Source of the DNA: Clostridiales bacterium | GTDB lineage: Bacteria > Bacillota > Clostridia > Oscillospirales > Acutalibacteraceae | Length of the DNA: 24,199 nucleotides | Assembly: GCA_019416395.1 (NCBI GenBank) | Contig: DXXH01000034.1 | Span: 1 to 24,199 of the forward strand | Direction: 5' to 3' | Shown here: positions 1-6,147 of the stretch, piece after piece | Numbering within the stretch: position 1 is the stretch's first letter | How the letters are laid out: every line of letters begins with the position of its first letter | Made by a program: the position numbers and the translations under genes | The notes under the pieces: model-generated | The model's input: the letters and a program-made list of their open reading frames with translations, nothing else | Databases searched by the model: none | Told to the model about the DNA's origin: nothing

Positions 1-36
1 GACCTGATTCTGGACCAATACTTCTTTAGCACACAT
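1..36 (-). CDS. N-terminal fragment of a probable HPr-family phosphocarrier protein (partial)
   Basis: An ATG at 36 reads MCAKEVLVQNQV and runs off the window edge after 12 codons. An AGGAGAG Shine-Dalgarno sequence lies about 10 nt upstream and a clear promoter sits at 131-158. The pattern KEVxVxNxV resembles the start of HPr and Crh proteins, in which the next residues are normally GLHARPA around the phosphorylated histidine. HPr carries phosphate in the PTS and takes part in carbon catabolite control. The active-site histidine lies outside the window, so the name is inference from 12 residues. The reading start is well supported; the family is only moderately likely. Confidence 0.45.
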   Translation of the reverse strand, partial: MCAKEVLVQNQV

Positions 37-130
37 GCAAATTCACTCTCCTACAAAATTTATAAAAGGGTTTTTCTGCCACCACAAAAAAATAGGTCTA
101 ATGGGCGCAAAGTATTTGGGATTTAAGTTC

Positions 131-158
131 ATTATAGCATATTTCCTGCCGTCGTCAA
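131..158 (-). promoter_or_regulatory. SigA-type promoter for the partial HPr-like gene
   Basis: On the minus strand, TTGACG (153-158) and TATAAT (131-136) are separated by 16 nt, and a TGC precedes the -10 box (extended -10). Transcription would start near 124, giving an 88-nt leader before the ATG at 36. The rest of the 311-nt gap between the partial gene and trmD (37-347) shows no convincing gene and no clear terminator for the trmD operon. Confidence 0.75.
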
Positions 159-347
159 CTGGAATTCCCGAATTTTGGATTCCTGAACAGCGTGGTACCA
201 TTATTTTCCCCACTTGTTTGTGCGCATTGACGATAATGTGGAAAACTTTTTGCCAATTGTGTCTCTGTGGAAACCACCCAGCCACCATATGCTGTGTGGG
301 CCGGACAATATCAGCATAGGAGCTTTTTCCGCCAGATATACGCCAAA

Positions 348-1088
348 TTAAAAATCCGGCGTTTCTCCCAGTGTTTCCAGCAGTTTCCGGTCTTCCTTTG
401 TCAACTCTACCCGTTCCCATAAATCGGGACGGTTCCGCCGTGTCACGGCCAGCGCCTGTCCCCGCCGCCATTTCCGTATGTTCTCATGATGCCCCGAAAG
501 CAATACTTCCGGCACCGGACGGCCCCGCCACACTTCCGGCCGGGTATACTGGGGATACTCCAGCAAACCGGAATAGTGGCTTTCTTCTGTGAAACATGCC
601 TCTTCCGAAAGCACCCCGGGAAGCATTCTGCTCACAGCGTCTGTCAGGATCATGGCAGGCAGTTCGCCTCCGGTAAGCACATAGTCTCCCACCGAGATTT
701 CCTCCACCCCATATTCATCCAGCAGCCGTTGGTCCACTCCCTCGTAATGGCCGCAAAGAATCAAAAGGCCGGGTTCCCTGGCCAACCGCTTGGCGTCCTC
801 CTGATCGAGAACCTTTCCACGGGGAGACATATACAGCATATGCGGCCGCCACCCAAGATGTGCGCAAATTTCGTCGATGCCCCTGGCAAAGGGTTCCGCT
901 GCCAAAAGCATTCCCTTTCCCCCGCCGAACACGGTATCGTCCACCCGCCCTCGGGTGTCTGGGGAAAAATCCCGGAGCTGGTGGCAGCAAACCTGCAAAA
1001 GTCCCTTTTTCCGAGCACGTCCCACAATACTATGCCCCAGTACCGGCGGGAACATCTCCGGAAACAAGGTGAGAATATCCACCCGCAC
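348..1088 (-). CDS. trmD: tRNA (guanine37-N1)-methyltransferase TrmD
   Basis: A 246-residue protein of normal TrmD length. It methylates G37 next to the anticodon of tRNAs reading CNN codons, using S-adenosylmethionine, and so prevents +1 frameshifting. The start MRVDILTLFPEMF is typical. The trefoil-knot SAM site shows as YEGVDQR (residues 115-121) and SVGDYVLTGGEL (132-143). The start is GTG directly after the rimM stop codon, with GGAGG 8 nt upstream inside the rimM tail, so the two are probably translationally coupled. It is the last gene of the ylxM-ffh-rpsP-khpA-rimM operon. The rplS gene that follows trmD in many bacteria is not next here; the next gene is the HPr-like one, and no clear terminator lies between. 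Confidence 0.97.
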   Translation of the reverse strand: MRVDILTLFPEMFPPVLGHSIVGRARKKGLLQVCCHQLRDFSPDTRGRVDDTVFGGGKGMLLAAEPFARGIDEICAHLGWRPHMLYMSPRGKVLDQEDAKRLAREPGLLILCGHYEGVDQRLLDEYGVEEISVGDYVLTGGELPAMILTDAVSRMLPGVLSEEACFTEESHYSGLLEYPQYTRPEVWRGRPVPEVLLSGHHENIRKWRRGQALAVTRRNRPDLWERVELTKEDRKLLETLGETPDF

Positions 1089-1613
1089 TTAGGCTTCCTC
1101 CCCTTCCTCGTCAAAGATCCCGGGAATGGGCAGCAGTTCAATCACCCCGTCTTCCACGCTGATCCGCTTGATCATATGCTTCACCGCCGGGAACAGGTAT
1201 TCCTTCCCGGACTGGTCCACAATGCGGTACACGTCGTTGGCGCCAGTGGGAAGCACTTCCCGCAGCTCCCCGTATTCTTTCCCGGTTGTACCGTCAACAG
1301 CCTTCAACCCGATCATATCCTGCAGGAACACCTGGCCTTCTTCCAGCCTCACGTCTTCCCGGTTCAGGTAAAGCACTTTTCCCCGCAGGGCATCCCCCTG
1401 TTCCACGGTGGTCACACCTTGCAACGTGACCAGCAGGCGTCCCTTGTACACTCGGGACGCAATCAAACCAGCGTCCGTTTTGCCGCCGTCAAAATAGAGC
1501 CGCTTGACCTCCGCCAGGAATTCCGGGGAATCCGTCCAGGGTTCCAGGACAAGTTCTCCCCGGACGCCGTGGGTACGCACGATTTTTCCAGCTTCCAAAA
1601 ATTGTTTCCTCAT
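1089..1613 (-). CDS. rimM: Ribosome maturation factor RimM
   Basis: 174 residues from an ATG with GGAGG 8 nt upstream. An upstream in-frame start at 1643 overlaps the terminator hairpin and lacks a ribosome binding site, so it was not used. The N-terminal RimM barrel has the usual LEAGKIVRTHGVRGEL motif, followed by a C-terminal PRC-barrel ending in ELLPIPGIFDEEGEEA. RimM binds ribosomal protein S19 and assists maturation of the 30S head. It sits between khpA and trmD, directly abutting trmD. A terminator-like hairpin precedes it, so its expression is probably lower than that of rpsP. Confidence 0.96.
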   Translation of the reverse strand: MRKQFLEAGKIVRTHGVRGELVLEPWTDSPEFLAEVKRLYFDGGKTDAGLIASRVYKGRLLVTLQGVTTVEQGDALRGKVLYLNREDVRLEEGQVFLQDMIGLKAVDGTTGKEYGELREVLPTGANDVYRIVDQSGKEYLFPAVKHMIKRISVEDGVIELLPIPGIFDEEGEEA

Positions 1614-1640
1614 TGTACGGTCCTCCTGCCGCCGGATAAA

Positions 1641-1661
1641 CAAAAAAGGGCTTGCGCCCTT
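1641..1661 (-). terminator. Intrinsic terminator-like hairpin between khpA and rimM
   Basis: On the minus strand, AAGGGC-GCAA-GCCCTT is followed by an uninterrupted run of six T (1642-1647). It begins a few bases after the khpA stop codon and ends before the rimM ribosome binding site. This is a textbook intrinsic terminator by shape, lying inside an operon, so it is probably partial and sets the ratio of rpsP/khpA to rimM/trmD transcripts. Confidence 0.75.
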
Positions 1662-1667
1662 CTCTGC

Positions 1668-1898
1668 TCAGTCGATTTCGACCATAATCTTTTGTTCATT
1701 TCGGGTAGCCGCCGCCCGCATGACCACACGAATCGCCTTGGCGATGCGGCCCTGCTTGCCGATGACGCGGCCCATATCGTCTTCCGCCACGTGGAGATGG
1801 TACACAGTGGTACCGTTTTCCTGCTCCTCGCTGGTGACGACGATCTCTTCCGGTTTTTCCACCAAACCGGAAGCAATGGCTTTCAGTAACGCCTCCAT
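1668..1898 (-). CDS. khpA: KH-domain RNA-binding protein KhpA
   Basis: 76 residues, the normal size of KhpA (formerly YlqC). A single KH domain carries the GxxG loop as IGKQGR at about residues 48-53. In Firmicutes KhpA pairs with KhpB/Jag and binds many RNAs, affecting cell division and envelope growth. The ATG has AAGGAG about 9 nt upstream. It lies between rpsP and rimM, the conserved position for this gene in Firmicutes, and a terminator-like hairpin follows it. Confidence 0.95.
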   Translation of the reverse strand: MEALLKAIASGLVEKPEEIVVTSEEQENGTTVYHLHVAEDDMGRVIGKQGRIAKAIRVVMRAAATRNEQKIMVEID

Positions 1899-1933
1899 AC
1901 TGCTGCTCCTTTCAAAAGGCTGGGCGTGATGAT

Positions 1934-2176
1934 TTAGATCACACCGTGCTTCTTGAACAGAGCCTTAACAGTATCGGTGGGCTGGGCGCCATTCTGGAGC
2001 CACTTCTTGGCCTTCTCGGGGTCGACCTTCACCACGCTGGGCTCTTCCATGGGGTTGTAGTAGCCGATCTCCTCGATGAAACGGCCGTCACGGGGGAAAC
2101 GGGAATCCGCCACCACGATGCGGTAGAAGGGAGATTTCTTAGCGCCCATTCTTCTCAGTCTGATTTTTACTGCCAT
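1934..2176 (-). CDS. rpsP: 30S ribosomal protein S16
   Basis: 80 residues, beginning MAVKIRLRRMGAKKSPFYR, with the basic N-terminus and the RFPRDGRFIEEIGYYNP segment typical of S16. It is an early-binding component of the 30S body. The ATG is preceded by GGAGG with an 8-nt spacing. It lies 136 nt after ffh, across two GC-rich hairpins that may tune its expression, and 35 nt before khpA. Confidence 0.98.
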   Translation of the reverse strand: MAVKIRLRRMGAKKSPFYRIVVADSRFPRDGRFIEEIGYYNPMEEPSVVKVDPEKAKKWLQNGAQPTDTVKALFKKHGVI

Positions 2177-2223
2177 GATTCATTCCTCCATCATTTTTAA
2201 GTGAATCTATTAAAATACGCTTC

Positions 2224-2264
2224 GCCCGGCTCACCGGGCAATATTGTTCACGGGGCAAGCCCCG
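2224..2264 (-). promoter_or_regulatory. Tandem GC hairpins in the ffh-rpsP gap
   Basis: Two perfect short hairpins lie side by side: CGGGGC/GCCCCG at 2251-2264 and GCCCGG-TGAG-CCGGGC at 2224-2239 (minus-strand reading). Each is preceded by ATATTGCC, so the unit looks duplicated. No proper U-tract follows, so simple termination is unlikely. They lie about 50 nt before the rpsP start codon and could be an RNA-processing or leader element. Confidence 0.5.
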
Positions 2265-2312
2265 GCAATATCCAACAAAAACTTCTGCGGGAAAAATCCC
2301 CGCCCGCCCTTT

Positions 2313-3641
2313 TTACATGGGAATATTGGGCATCCGGCGGCGTTTGCCTTTCCCAAGCCCCCCAAACTGCTTGAGCAGCTTCTGGGTCTGACGGAACTGG
2401 TTCAAAAGCCGGTTCACGTCTTCCACCTTCATGCCACACCCAGCGGCAATCCGCTTTTTCCGGGAAGCTTTCAGGCAATCCGGGTGAGCACGCTCGTAAG
2501 GCGTCATGGACAGGATAATCGCTGCGCTCCGGTCCATCACCCGGTCGTCAATATCCACGTCGTCCAATTTATTTCCCACTCCGGGAAGCTTGGAGAGGAT
2601 CCCCTTTAAGGGTCCCATTTTCTTCACCTGCTGGAACTGCTCCAACAGGTCGTTCAAATCCATCTTGTTCTGCATCAGCCGCTGGGCTGTTTTAGCTGCG
2701 GCTTTCTCGTCCAGCTTCATCTGGGCGTCCTCGATCAGGGTGAGCACGTCGCCCATGCCCAGAATCCGGCTGGCCATACGGTCCGGGTGGAACACTTCCA
2801 AATCCGAGAGCTTTTCTCCGGTACCTGCATATTTGATGGGCTTGCCAGTCACCGCTTTTACGGAAAGTGCTGCGCCGCCTCGTGTGTCACCGTCCAGCTT
2901 GGTGAGAATGACGCCGGTAATGTCCAGCAGATCGTCAAACGTCTTGGCCACGTTCACCGCTTCCTGACCGGTCATGGCGTCCACAACCAGCAGAATATCC
3001 GTGGGTTGCACAGCCTCTTTAATGCGGCGAAGCTCTTCCATCAGCTGCTCATCGATCTGCAACCGGCCTGCGGTATCGATAATCACATAGTCGTTGCCGT
3101 AATCCTTGGCGTGACGCACCGCCTCTTTCGCGGTGATCACCGGGTCTTGAGTGCCCTTCTCAAAAACAGGCGCTCCTGCTTTCTCACCCACCACCTGCAA
3201 CTGCTTGATAGCGGCGGGACGGTAAATATCCCCGGCTACCAGCAAAGGCCGGTGTCCCTGGGATTTCAACTGGTAAGCCAGCTTGGCGGCATGAGTAGTT
3301 TTACCAGCGCCCTGCAAACCGCACATCATGATGATCGCCGGCGGGTGAGCTGGCATTTTCAGCCGCTCTTCCGAGCCGCCCATCAGGCTTGTCAGCTCCT
3401 CGTTGACAATTTTGATCACCATCTGGGCAGGCGTCAGGCTTTCCATCACTTCCGACCCAACAGCCCGTTCCGTCACTTTCTTGGTGAATTCCTTGGCCAC
3501 CTTGTAGTTGACGTCGGCTTCCAGCAGGGCCAGACGCACTTCCCGCATGGCTTCCTTCACATCTGCCTCGGTGAGCTTGCCCTTGCTCCGCAGTTTCTTA
3601 AACGAATTGCTGAGCTTTTCCGCCAAACCCTCAAATGCCAC
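2313..3641 (-). CDS. ffh: Signal recognition particle GTPase Ffh
   Basis: 442 residues, normal for Ffh. The N domain leads into the GTPase domain with GLQGAGKTT (P loop, near residue 108), DTAGR (near 190) and TKLDGD (near 247), and then the M domain with SMTPYER and SRKKRIA. With SRP RNA it binds signal sequences and delivers ribosomes to FtsY at the membrane. The start is GTG with AGGAGGG 7 nt upstream. YlxM is encoded just before it, as usual in Firmicutes. The C-terminal helix is poorer in methionine than common Ffh sequences (LLKQFGG where MRKMMKQM-like sequence is frequent), with leucines instead. Confidence 0.98.
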   Translation of the reverse strand: MAFEGLAEKLSNSFKKLRSKGKLTEADVKEAMREVRLALLEADVNYKVAKEFTKKVTERAVGSEVMESLTPAQMVIKIVNEELTSLMGGSEERLKMPAHPPAIIMMCGLQGAGKTTHAAKLAYQLKSQGHRPLLVAGDIYRPAAIKQLQVVGEKAGAPVFEKGTQDPVITAKEAVRHAKDYGNDYVIIDTAGRLQIDEQLMEELRRIKEAVQPTDILLVVDAMTGQEAVNVAKTFDDLLDITGVILTKLDGDTRGGAALSVKAVTGKPIKYAGTGEKLSDLEVFHPDRMASRILGMGDVLTLIEDAQMKLDEKAAAKTAQRLMQNKMDLNDLLEQFQQVKKMGPLKGILSKLPGVGNKLDDVDIDDRVMDRSAAIILSMTPYERAHPDCLKASRKKRIAAGCGMKVEDVNRLLNQFRQTQKLLKQFGGLGKGKRRRMPNIPM

Positions 3642-3703
3642 TGGCTTTCCCTCCTGGAATCAATTGTAGTCGCCCGCTTCCGGGCTGTTTCACGTCAGCC
3701 GCC

Positions 3704-4072
3704 TTACGCCTCCACGGCGATTTCCTGGGCACATTTCAAAATCTTGGATACATTCTCGTCAATGCCCGGTACCCCGCCGTTTTGCTCATTCAAATCCTGA
3801 ATGGTTAAAGCGCAGTCACAGATCAGCGTCAGGATCTGCTGGATCTCTTGGAACCGGCGGGCCAACCCTAACCGGTCTTCCATATCCAACAGCTGCTGTT
3901 CCGCCCGCTTGATGGCGTCCCGCACCCCTTGCCGGGTGATATCCCGATCCGCGGCAATTTCCGCCAGGGACAGGTCCTCGTTGTAATAGGCGTCCACCAC
4001 TTCTCTCTGGGTATCGGTAAGCATATCCCCATAGAAATCCAGCAGGAAACTAATCCGCAAATCCTTTGCCAT
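3704..4072 (-). CDS. ylxM: YlxM-family helix-turn-helix protein, SRP-associated
   Basis: 122 residues from the ATG at 4072, which has GGGAGGG 8 nt upstream; the in-frame GTG at 4078 is only 2 nt from that site and is less likely. The sequence from FLLDFYGDMLTDTQREVV through ITRQGVRDAIKRAEQQL is the sigma-70 region-4-like helix-turn-helix of the YlxM family. In streptococci YlxM stimulates SRP GTPase activity. The C-terminal 50 residues extend beyond the HTH core. It is the first gene of the operon and is followed by ffh. Confidence 0.92.
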   Translation of the reverse strand: MAKDLRISFLLDFYGDMLTDTQREVVDAYYNEDLSLAEIAADRDITRQGVRDAIKRAEQQLLDMEDRLGLARRFQEIQQILTLICDCALTIQDLNEQNGGVPGIDENVSKILKCAQEIAVEA

Positions 4073-4152
4073 CTTCACGTCCCTCCCTGAGCGGCTTTCC
4101 CGGTTTTCACCAGCTTCCCGGTAGGCCGTGGCGCTTCCCTGTTTCGCAAAAT

Positions 4153-4175
4153 CTGTAAAGCGGTTTTCTTTACAG
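4153..4175 (-). promoter_or_regulatory. 5'-terminal stem-loop of the ylxM-ffh-rpsP transcript
   Basis: A perfect 8-bp inverted repeat, CTGTAAAG and CTTTACAG with a 7-nt loop, begins at the predicted transcription start of the operon (about 4176). As RNA it would form a 5'-end hairpin that could stabilise the message. As DNA it could be an operator. Confidence 0.55.
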
Positions 4176-4182
4176 CATTAGG

Positions 4183-4211
4183 ATTATACACGATTCCCCG
4201 CCATTTGTCAA
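4183..4211 (-). promoter_or_regulatory. Consensus SigA promoter of the ylxM-ffh-rpsP operon
   Basis: TTGACA (4206-4211) and TATAAT (4183-4188) on the minus strand are both perfect consensus hexamers with the ideal 17-nt spacer. Transcription would start near 4176, about 100 nt before ylxM. It drives the highly expressed translation operon. The 362-nt gap from 4073 to 4434 holds this promoter, the divergent promoter at 4257-4285 and their leaders. Confidence 0.92.
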
Positions 4212-4256
4212 CAGTCACAAGGGGAAAATCTGTCCAGATTCTCACTTTTCCACCAA

Positions 4257-4285
4257 TTTACATTTTGAAAAGGGAATGGTATAAT
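4257..4285 (+). promoter_or_regulatory. SigA promoter of the threonine-aldolase-like gene
   Basis: TTTACA (4257-4262) and TATAAT (4280-4285) are 17 nt apart, with TGG before the -10 (extended -10). The expected start is near 4292, leaving a leader of about 143 nt before the ATG at 4435. It diverges from the ylxM promoter, the two -35 boxes being 45 nt apart. Confidence 0.85.
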
Positions 4286-4291
4286 AAACCC

Positions 4292-4434
4292 GTTTATTGC
4301 ACTGGGATTTTGAAAGCGAAAAGGCGGCTGTATACAGTGGCGTAAAACCGCTTTCCAAAGCCCGAAAGGCATCTCTGGCGACAGGACGCCTGGGATACCT
4401 TTTTTGCCCATGAAATATGAATTGGAGGGACATC
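4292..4434 (+). promoter_or_regulatory. Structured leader with intrinsic terminator (candidate attenuator or riboswitch)
   Basis: The leader can fold into a long stem of 4304-4318 with 4349-4363: GGG/CCC, a mismatch, TTT/AAA, a mismatch, then seven perfect pairs GAAAGCG/CGCTTTC. The loop side contains the palindrome CTGTATACAG (4328-4337). A 13-pair hairpin follows, with two mismatches (4368-4380 with 4387-4399, loop ACAGGA), and then six T (4400-4405). This terminator ends about 30 nt before the start codon. GCTTTC of the first stem could alternatively pair with GAAAGGC at the base of the terminator, giving a competing fold. I did not recognise a T-box, glycine, ZTP, SAM or THF consensus. 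A short stand-alone RNA of about 110 nt is the alternative reading. Confidence 0.65.
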
Positions 4435-5478
4435 ATGCTTTACTTTAACTGTGATTACACCGAAGGAGCCCACCCCCACATTCTGGAAAAAATGGCGGAA
4501 ACTAACCTGGAGCAAATTATGGGATACGGGGAGGATCCTTATTGCCAACGTGCCCGGGAACTGATCCGTCAGGAATGCGACCGAGAAGATGTTGACGTCC
4601 ACTTTTTAGTGGGAGGCACTCAGACAAACTTTACTGTGATCCGTTCTGCCCTGCGCCCCCATCAGGGTGTGATTTCCCCCGCAACAGGCCACATCAACTG
4701 TCACGAGTCCGGCGCCGTGGAAGCCACCGGACATAAAGTGTTGGCTCTCCCTTGTGGTCCGGAAGGAAAGCTCACCGCCGCCCAGGTAGACGAAACTGTC
4801 AAAGCTCATTGGGCTGACGAGACCCATGAGCATCAGGTGCAGCCGAAAATGGTGTACATTTCCCACCCCACCGAAAACGGTGCTCTCTACACCCTTCCCG
4901 AACTGGAAGCATTGAGCCGTGTTTGCAAATCCCATGGCCTGTACCTCTTTTTAGACGGTGCCCGGTTGGGCTATGGCTTGACCGCCCGGGGCAGCGATGT
5001 CTCCATTGCCGACCTGGCCCGGCTGTGCGACGTGTTCTATATCGGTGGCACGAAATGCGGCGCTTTATTCGGGGAAGCTGTGGTGATTTCCAATCCAGAG
5101 TTGAAACCCGACTTCCGTTATCACATAAAGCAAAATGGCGGAATGCTGGCCAAGGGCTGGCTGCTGGGGATCCAATTCCTTACCCTGTTTGAGGACGGGC
5201 TGTATTATGACATCTGCCGCGGCGCCAATGAGCTGGCCTACCGTATTGCCGACGCCTGCAAAAAAGCCGGGTTCCCCTTCCTCGCCGAATCCCCCACCAA
5301 CCAGCAGTTCCCTATCTTCCCCAATGATCTGCTGGAAAAACTGGGCAAGAAGTACACGTATTCCACCTGGGCCAAAGTTGACGAAACCCATACCGCAATC
5401 CGTTTGGCCACCAGCTGGGCCACACGGGAAGAGGCTGTGGAACAGCTGATTGAGGATATTCAGAAACTGGGGAAATAA
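4435..5478 (+). CDS. Low-specificity L-threonine aldolase / beta-eliminating lyase family PLP enzyme
   Basis: 347 residues from the ATG with GGAGGG 5 nt upstream; an in-frame ATG at 4417 has no ribosome binding site. It is a fold-type I PLP enzyme. FLDGARLGYGL (near residue 170) carries the cofactor-pairing aspartate, and YIGGTKCGALFGEA (near 205) the Schiff-base lysine, both typical of threonine aldolases, which split L-threonine or allo-threonine into glycine and acetaldehyde. Exact substrate specificity cannot be read from sequence; other amino-acid lyases share this family. It is a single-gene unit with its own promoter, a terminator-bearing leader and a strong terminator behind it, suggesting regulation by premature termination. 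Confidence 0.9.
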   Translation: MLYFNCDYTEGAHPHILEKMAETNLEQIMGYGEDPYCQRARELIRQECDREDVDVHFLVGGTQTNFTVIRSALRPHQGVISPATGHINCHESGAVEATGHKVLALPCGPEGKLTAAQVDETVKAHWADETHEHQVQPKMVYISHPTENGALYTLPELEALSRVCKSHGLYLFLDGARLGYGLTARGSDVSIADLARLCDVFYIGGTKCGALFGEAVVISNPELKPDFRYHIKQNGGMLAKGWLLGIQFLTLFEDGLYYDICRGANELAYRIADACKKAGFPFLAESPTNQQFPIFPNDLLEKLGKKYTYSTWAKVDETHTAIRLATSWATREEAVEQLIEDIQKLGK

Positions 5479-5557
5479 GCATCTCAACCCCTTCAAAAGA
5501 GAATCCATGGAAACCTTGGGGCTATCCCCTAAAACCTGTAGCCCTCATAAAACAGCG

Positions 5558-5593
5558 AAAGGCAGGACTGAAAATTCCAGTCCTGCCTTTTTT
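5558..5593 (+). terminator. Intrinsic terminator after the aldolase gene
   Basis: A perfect 12-bp stem, AAAGGCAGGACT with AGTCCTGCCTTT around a 9-nt loop, is followed by further T residues. It lies between the convergent aldolase and crcB genes and can serve crcB on the opposite strand as well, though with a shorter U-tract there. Confidence 0.92.
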
Positions 5594-5602
5594 ATATGCA
5601 TT

Positions 5603-5974
5603 TCAGGCTCGAACAAGCAGATTGGCCAAAAGTCTCCCCAGACCCACTCCCAGTAAGCAAAGGGTCAAACTGACCAAGATATAAGCTCCGCCCAGAAAAG
5701 GTTTCCCGTTTTCAAACAGTTGAACCGTTTCCAGCGAAAACGTGGAAAAGGTGGTGAAACCACCGCAAAGCCCTACCTGCAAAAACAGCCTTCCGTTGTT
5801 CCCTATAAGCTTCCGTTGGAAGAGCTCGCTGAGGAACCCTAGAACCGTCGCTCCCAGGAAATTGGCCAGGAGAGTCAACAACGGAAATTCCCCTTTCCAA
5901 AGCAGCAGACTTAAACTGTAACGGCCCACGGCGCCCAACGCTCCACCGGCCGCTACCAAAAGTATGGAGATCAT
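5603..5974 (-). CDS. crcB: Fluoride efflux channel Fluc/CrcB
   Basis: 123 residues from the ATG at 5974, with AAAGGTG 6 nt upstream; a further in-frame ATG at 6007 has no ribosome binding site. Four hydrophobic segments and the family motifs are present: GGALGAVGRY near the N-terminus, NFLGATVLGF, and GGFTTFSTFS with the pore phenylalanines. CrcB dimers export fluoride across the membrane. Many organisms encode two adjacent crcB genes; only one is seen here, so it is probably a dual-topology homodimer. The upstream region does not show a recognisable fluoride riboswitch. Confidence 0.95.
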   Translation of the reverse strand: MISILLVAAGGALGAVGRYSLSLLLWKGEFPLLTLLANFLGATVLGFLSELFQRKLIGNNGRLFLQVGLCGGFTTFSTFSLETVQLFENGKPFLGGAYILVSLTLCLLGVGLGRLLANLLVRA

Positions 5975-6122
5975 ATATGTCACCTTTTCCAGAGTCTTTT
6001 CCGTCATACCGGTTTTTAAAAGACCTTTTCCCCGCCGGCCAAAACCAGGACCGCAGAACAGCTCCGCTTACTGGCCCCCAGGGTGTACAGCCTTTTCTAT
6101 ACCGGGAGAGTCTCCAAGTTCC

Positions 6123-6140
6123 GGGCGGGATTTCCCGCCC
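6123..6140 (-). terminator. GC-rich hairpin just after ldh, lacking a U-tract
   Basis: GGGCGGGA and TCCCGCCC form a perfect 8-bp stem 8 nt beyond the ldh stop codon. No run of T follows, so it may act as a 3'-end stabiliser or weak terminator. Read-through into crcB is possible, since I found no convincing crcB promoter. Confidence 0.5.
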
Positions 6141-6147
6141 CCAGGTA

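Noticed and set aside
238..274. Two DnaA-box-like sequences (TGTGGAAAA and TGTGGAAAC)
   Set aside because: One and two mismatches to TGTGGATAA, only two sites, and no dnaA, dnaN or AT-rich unwinding element; not an origin.
35..319. 94-codon plus-strand open frame
   Set aside because: It begins inside the start codon of the HPr-like gene on the other strand, covers its promoter and has no ribosome binding site.
486..1889. Long plus-strand open frame opposite trmD and rimM
   Set aside because: It lies antisense to two well-identified genes, has no ribosome binding site and no family features; it is an open shadow frame produced by codon bias.
4292..4434. T-box, SRP RNA or ZTP riboswitch in the aldolase leader
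   Set aside because: The T-box AGGGTGGnACCGCG sequence, the SRP GGAAGCAG-type tetraloop region and the ZTP core were not found.
5975..6147. Possible fluoride riboswitch before crcB
   Set aside because: The gap has a GC hairpin belonging to the ldh 3' end but lacks the conserved GGxGAUGG and UGAUG elements of the crcB motif.
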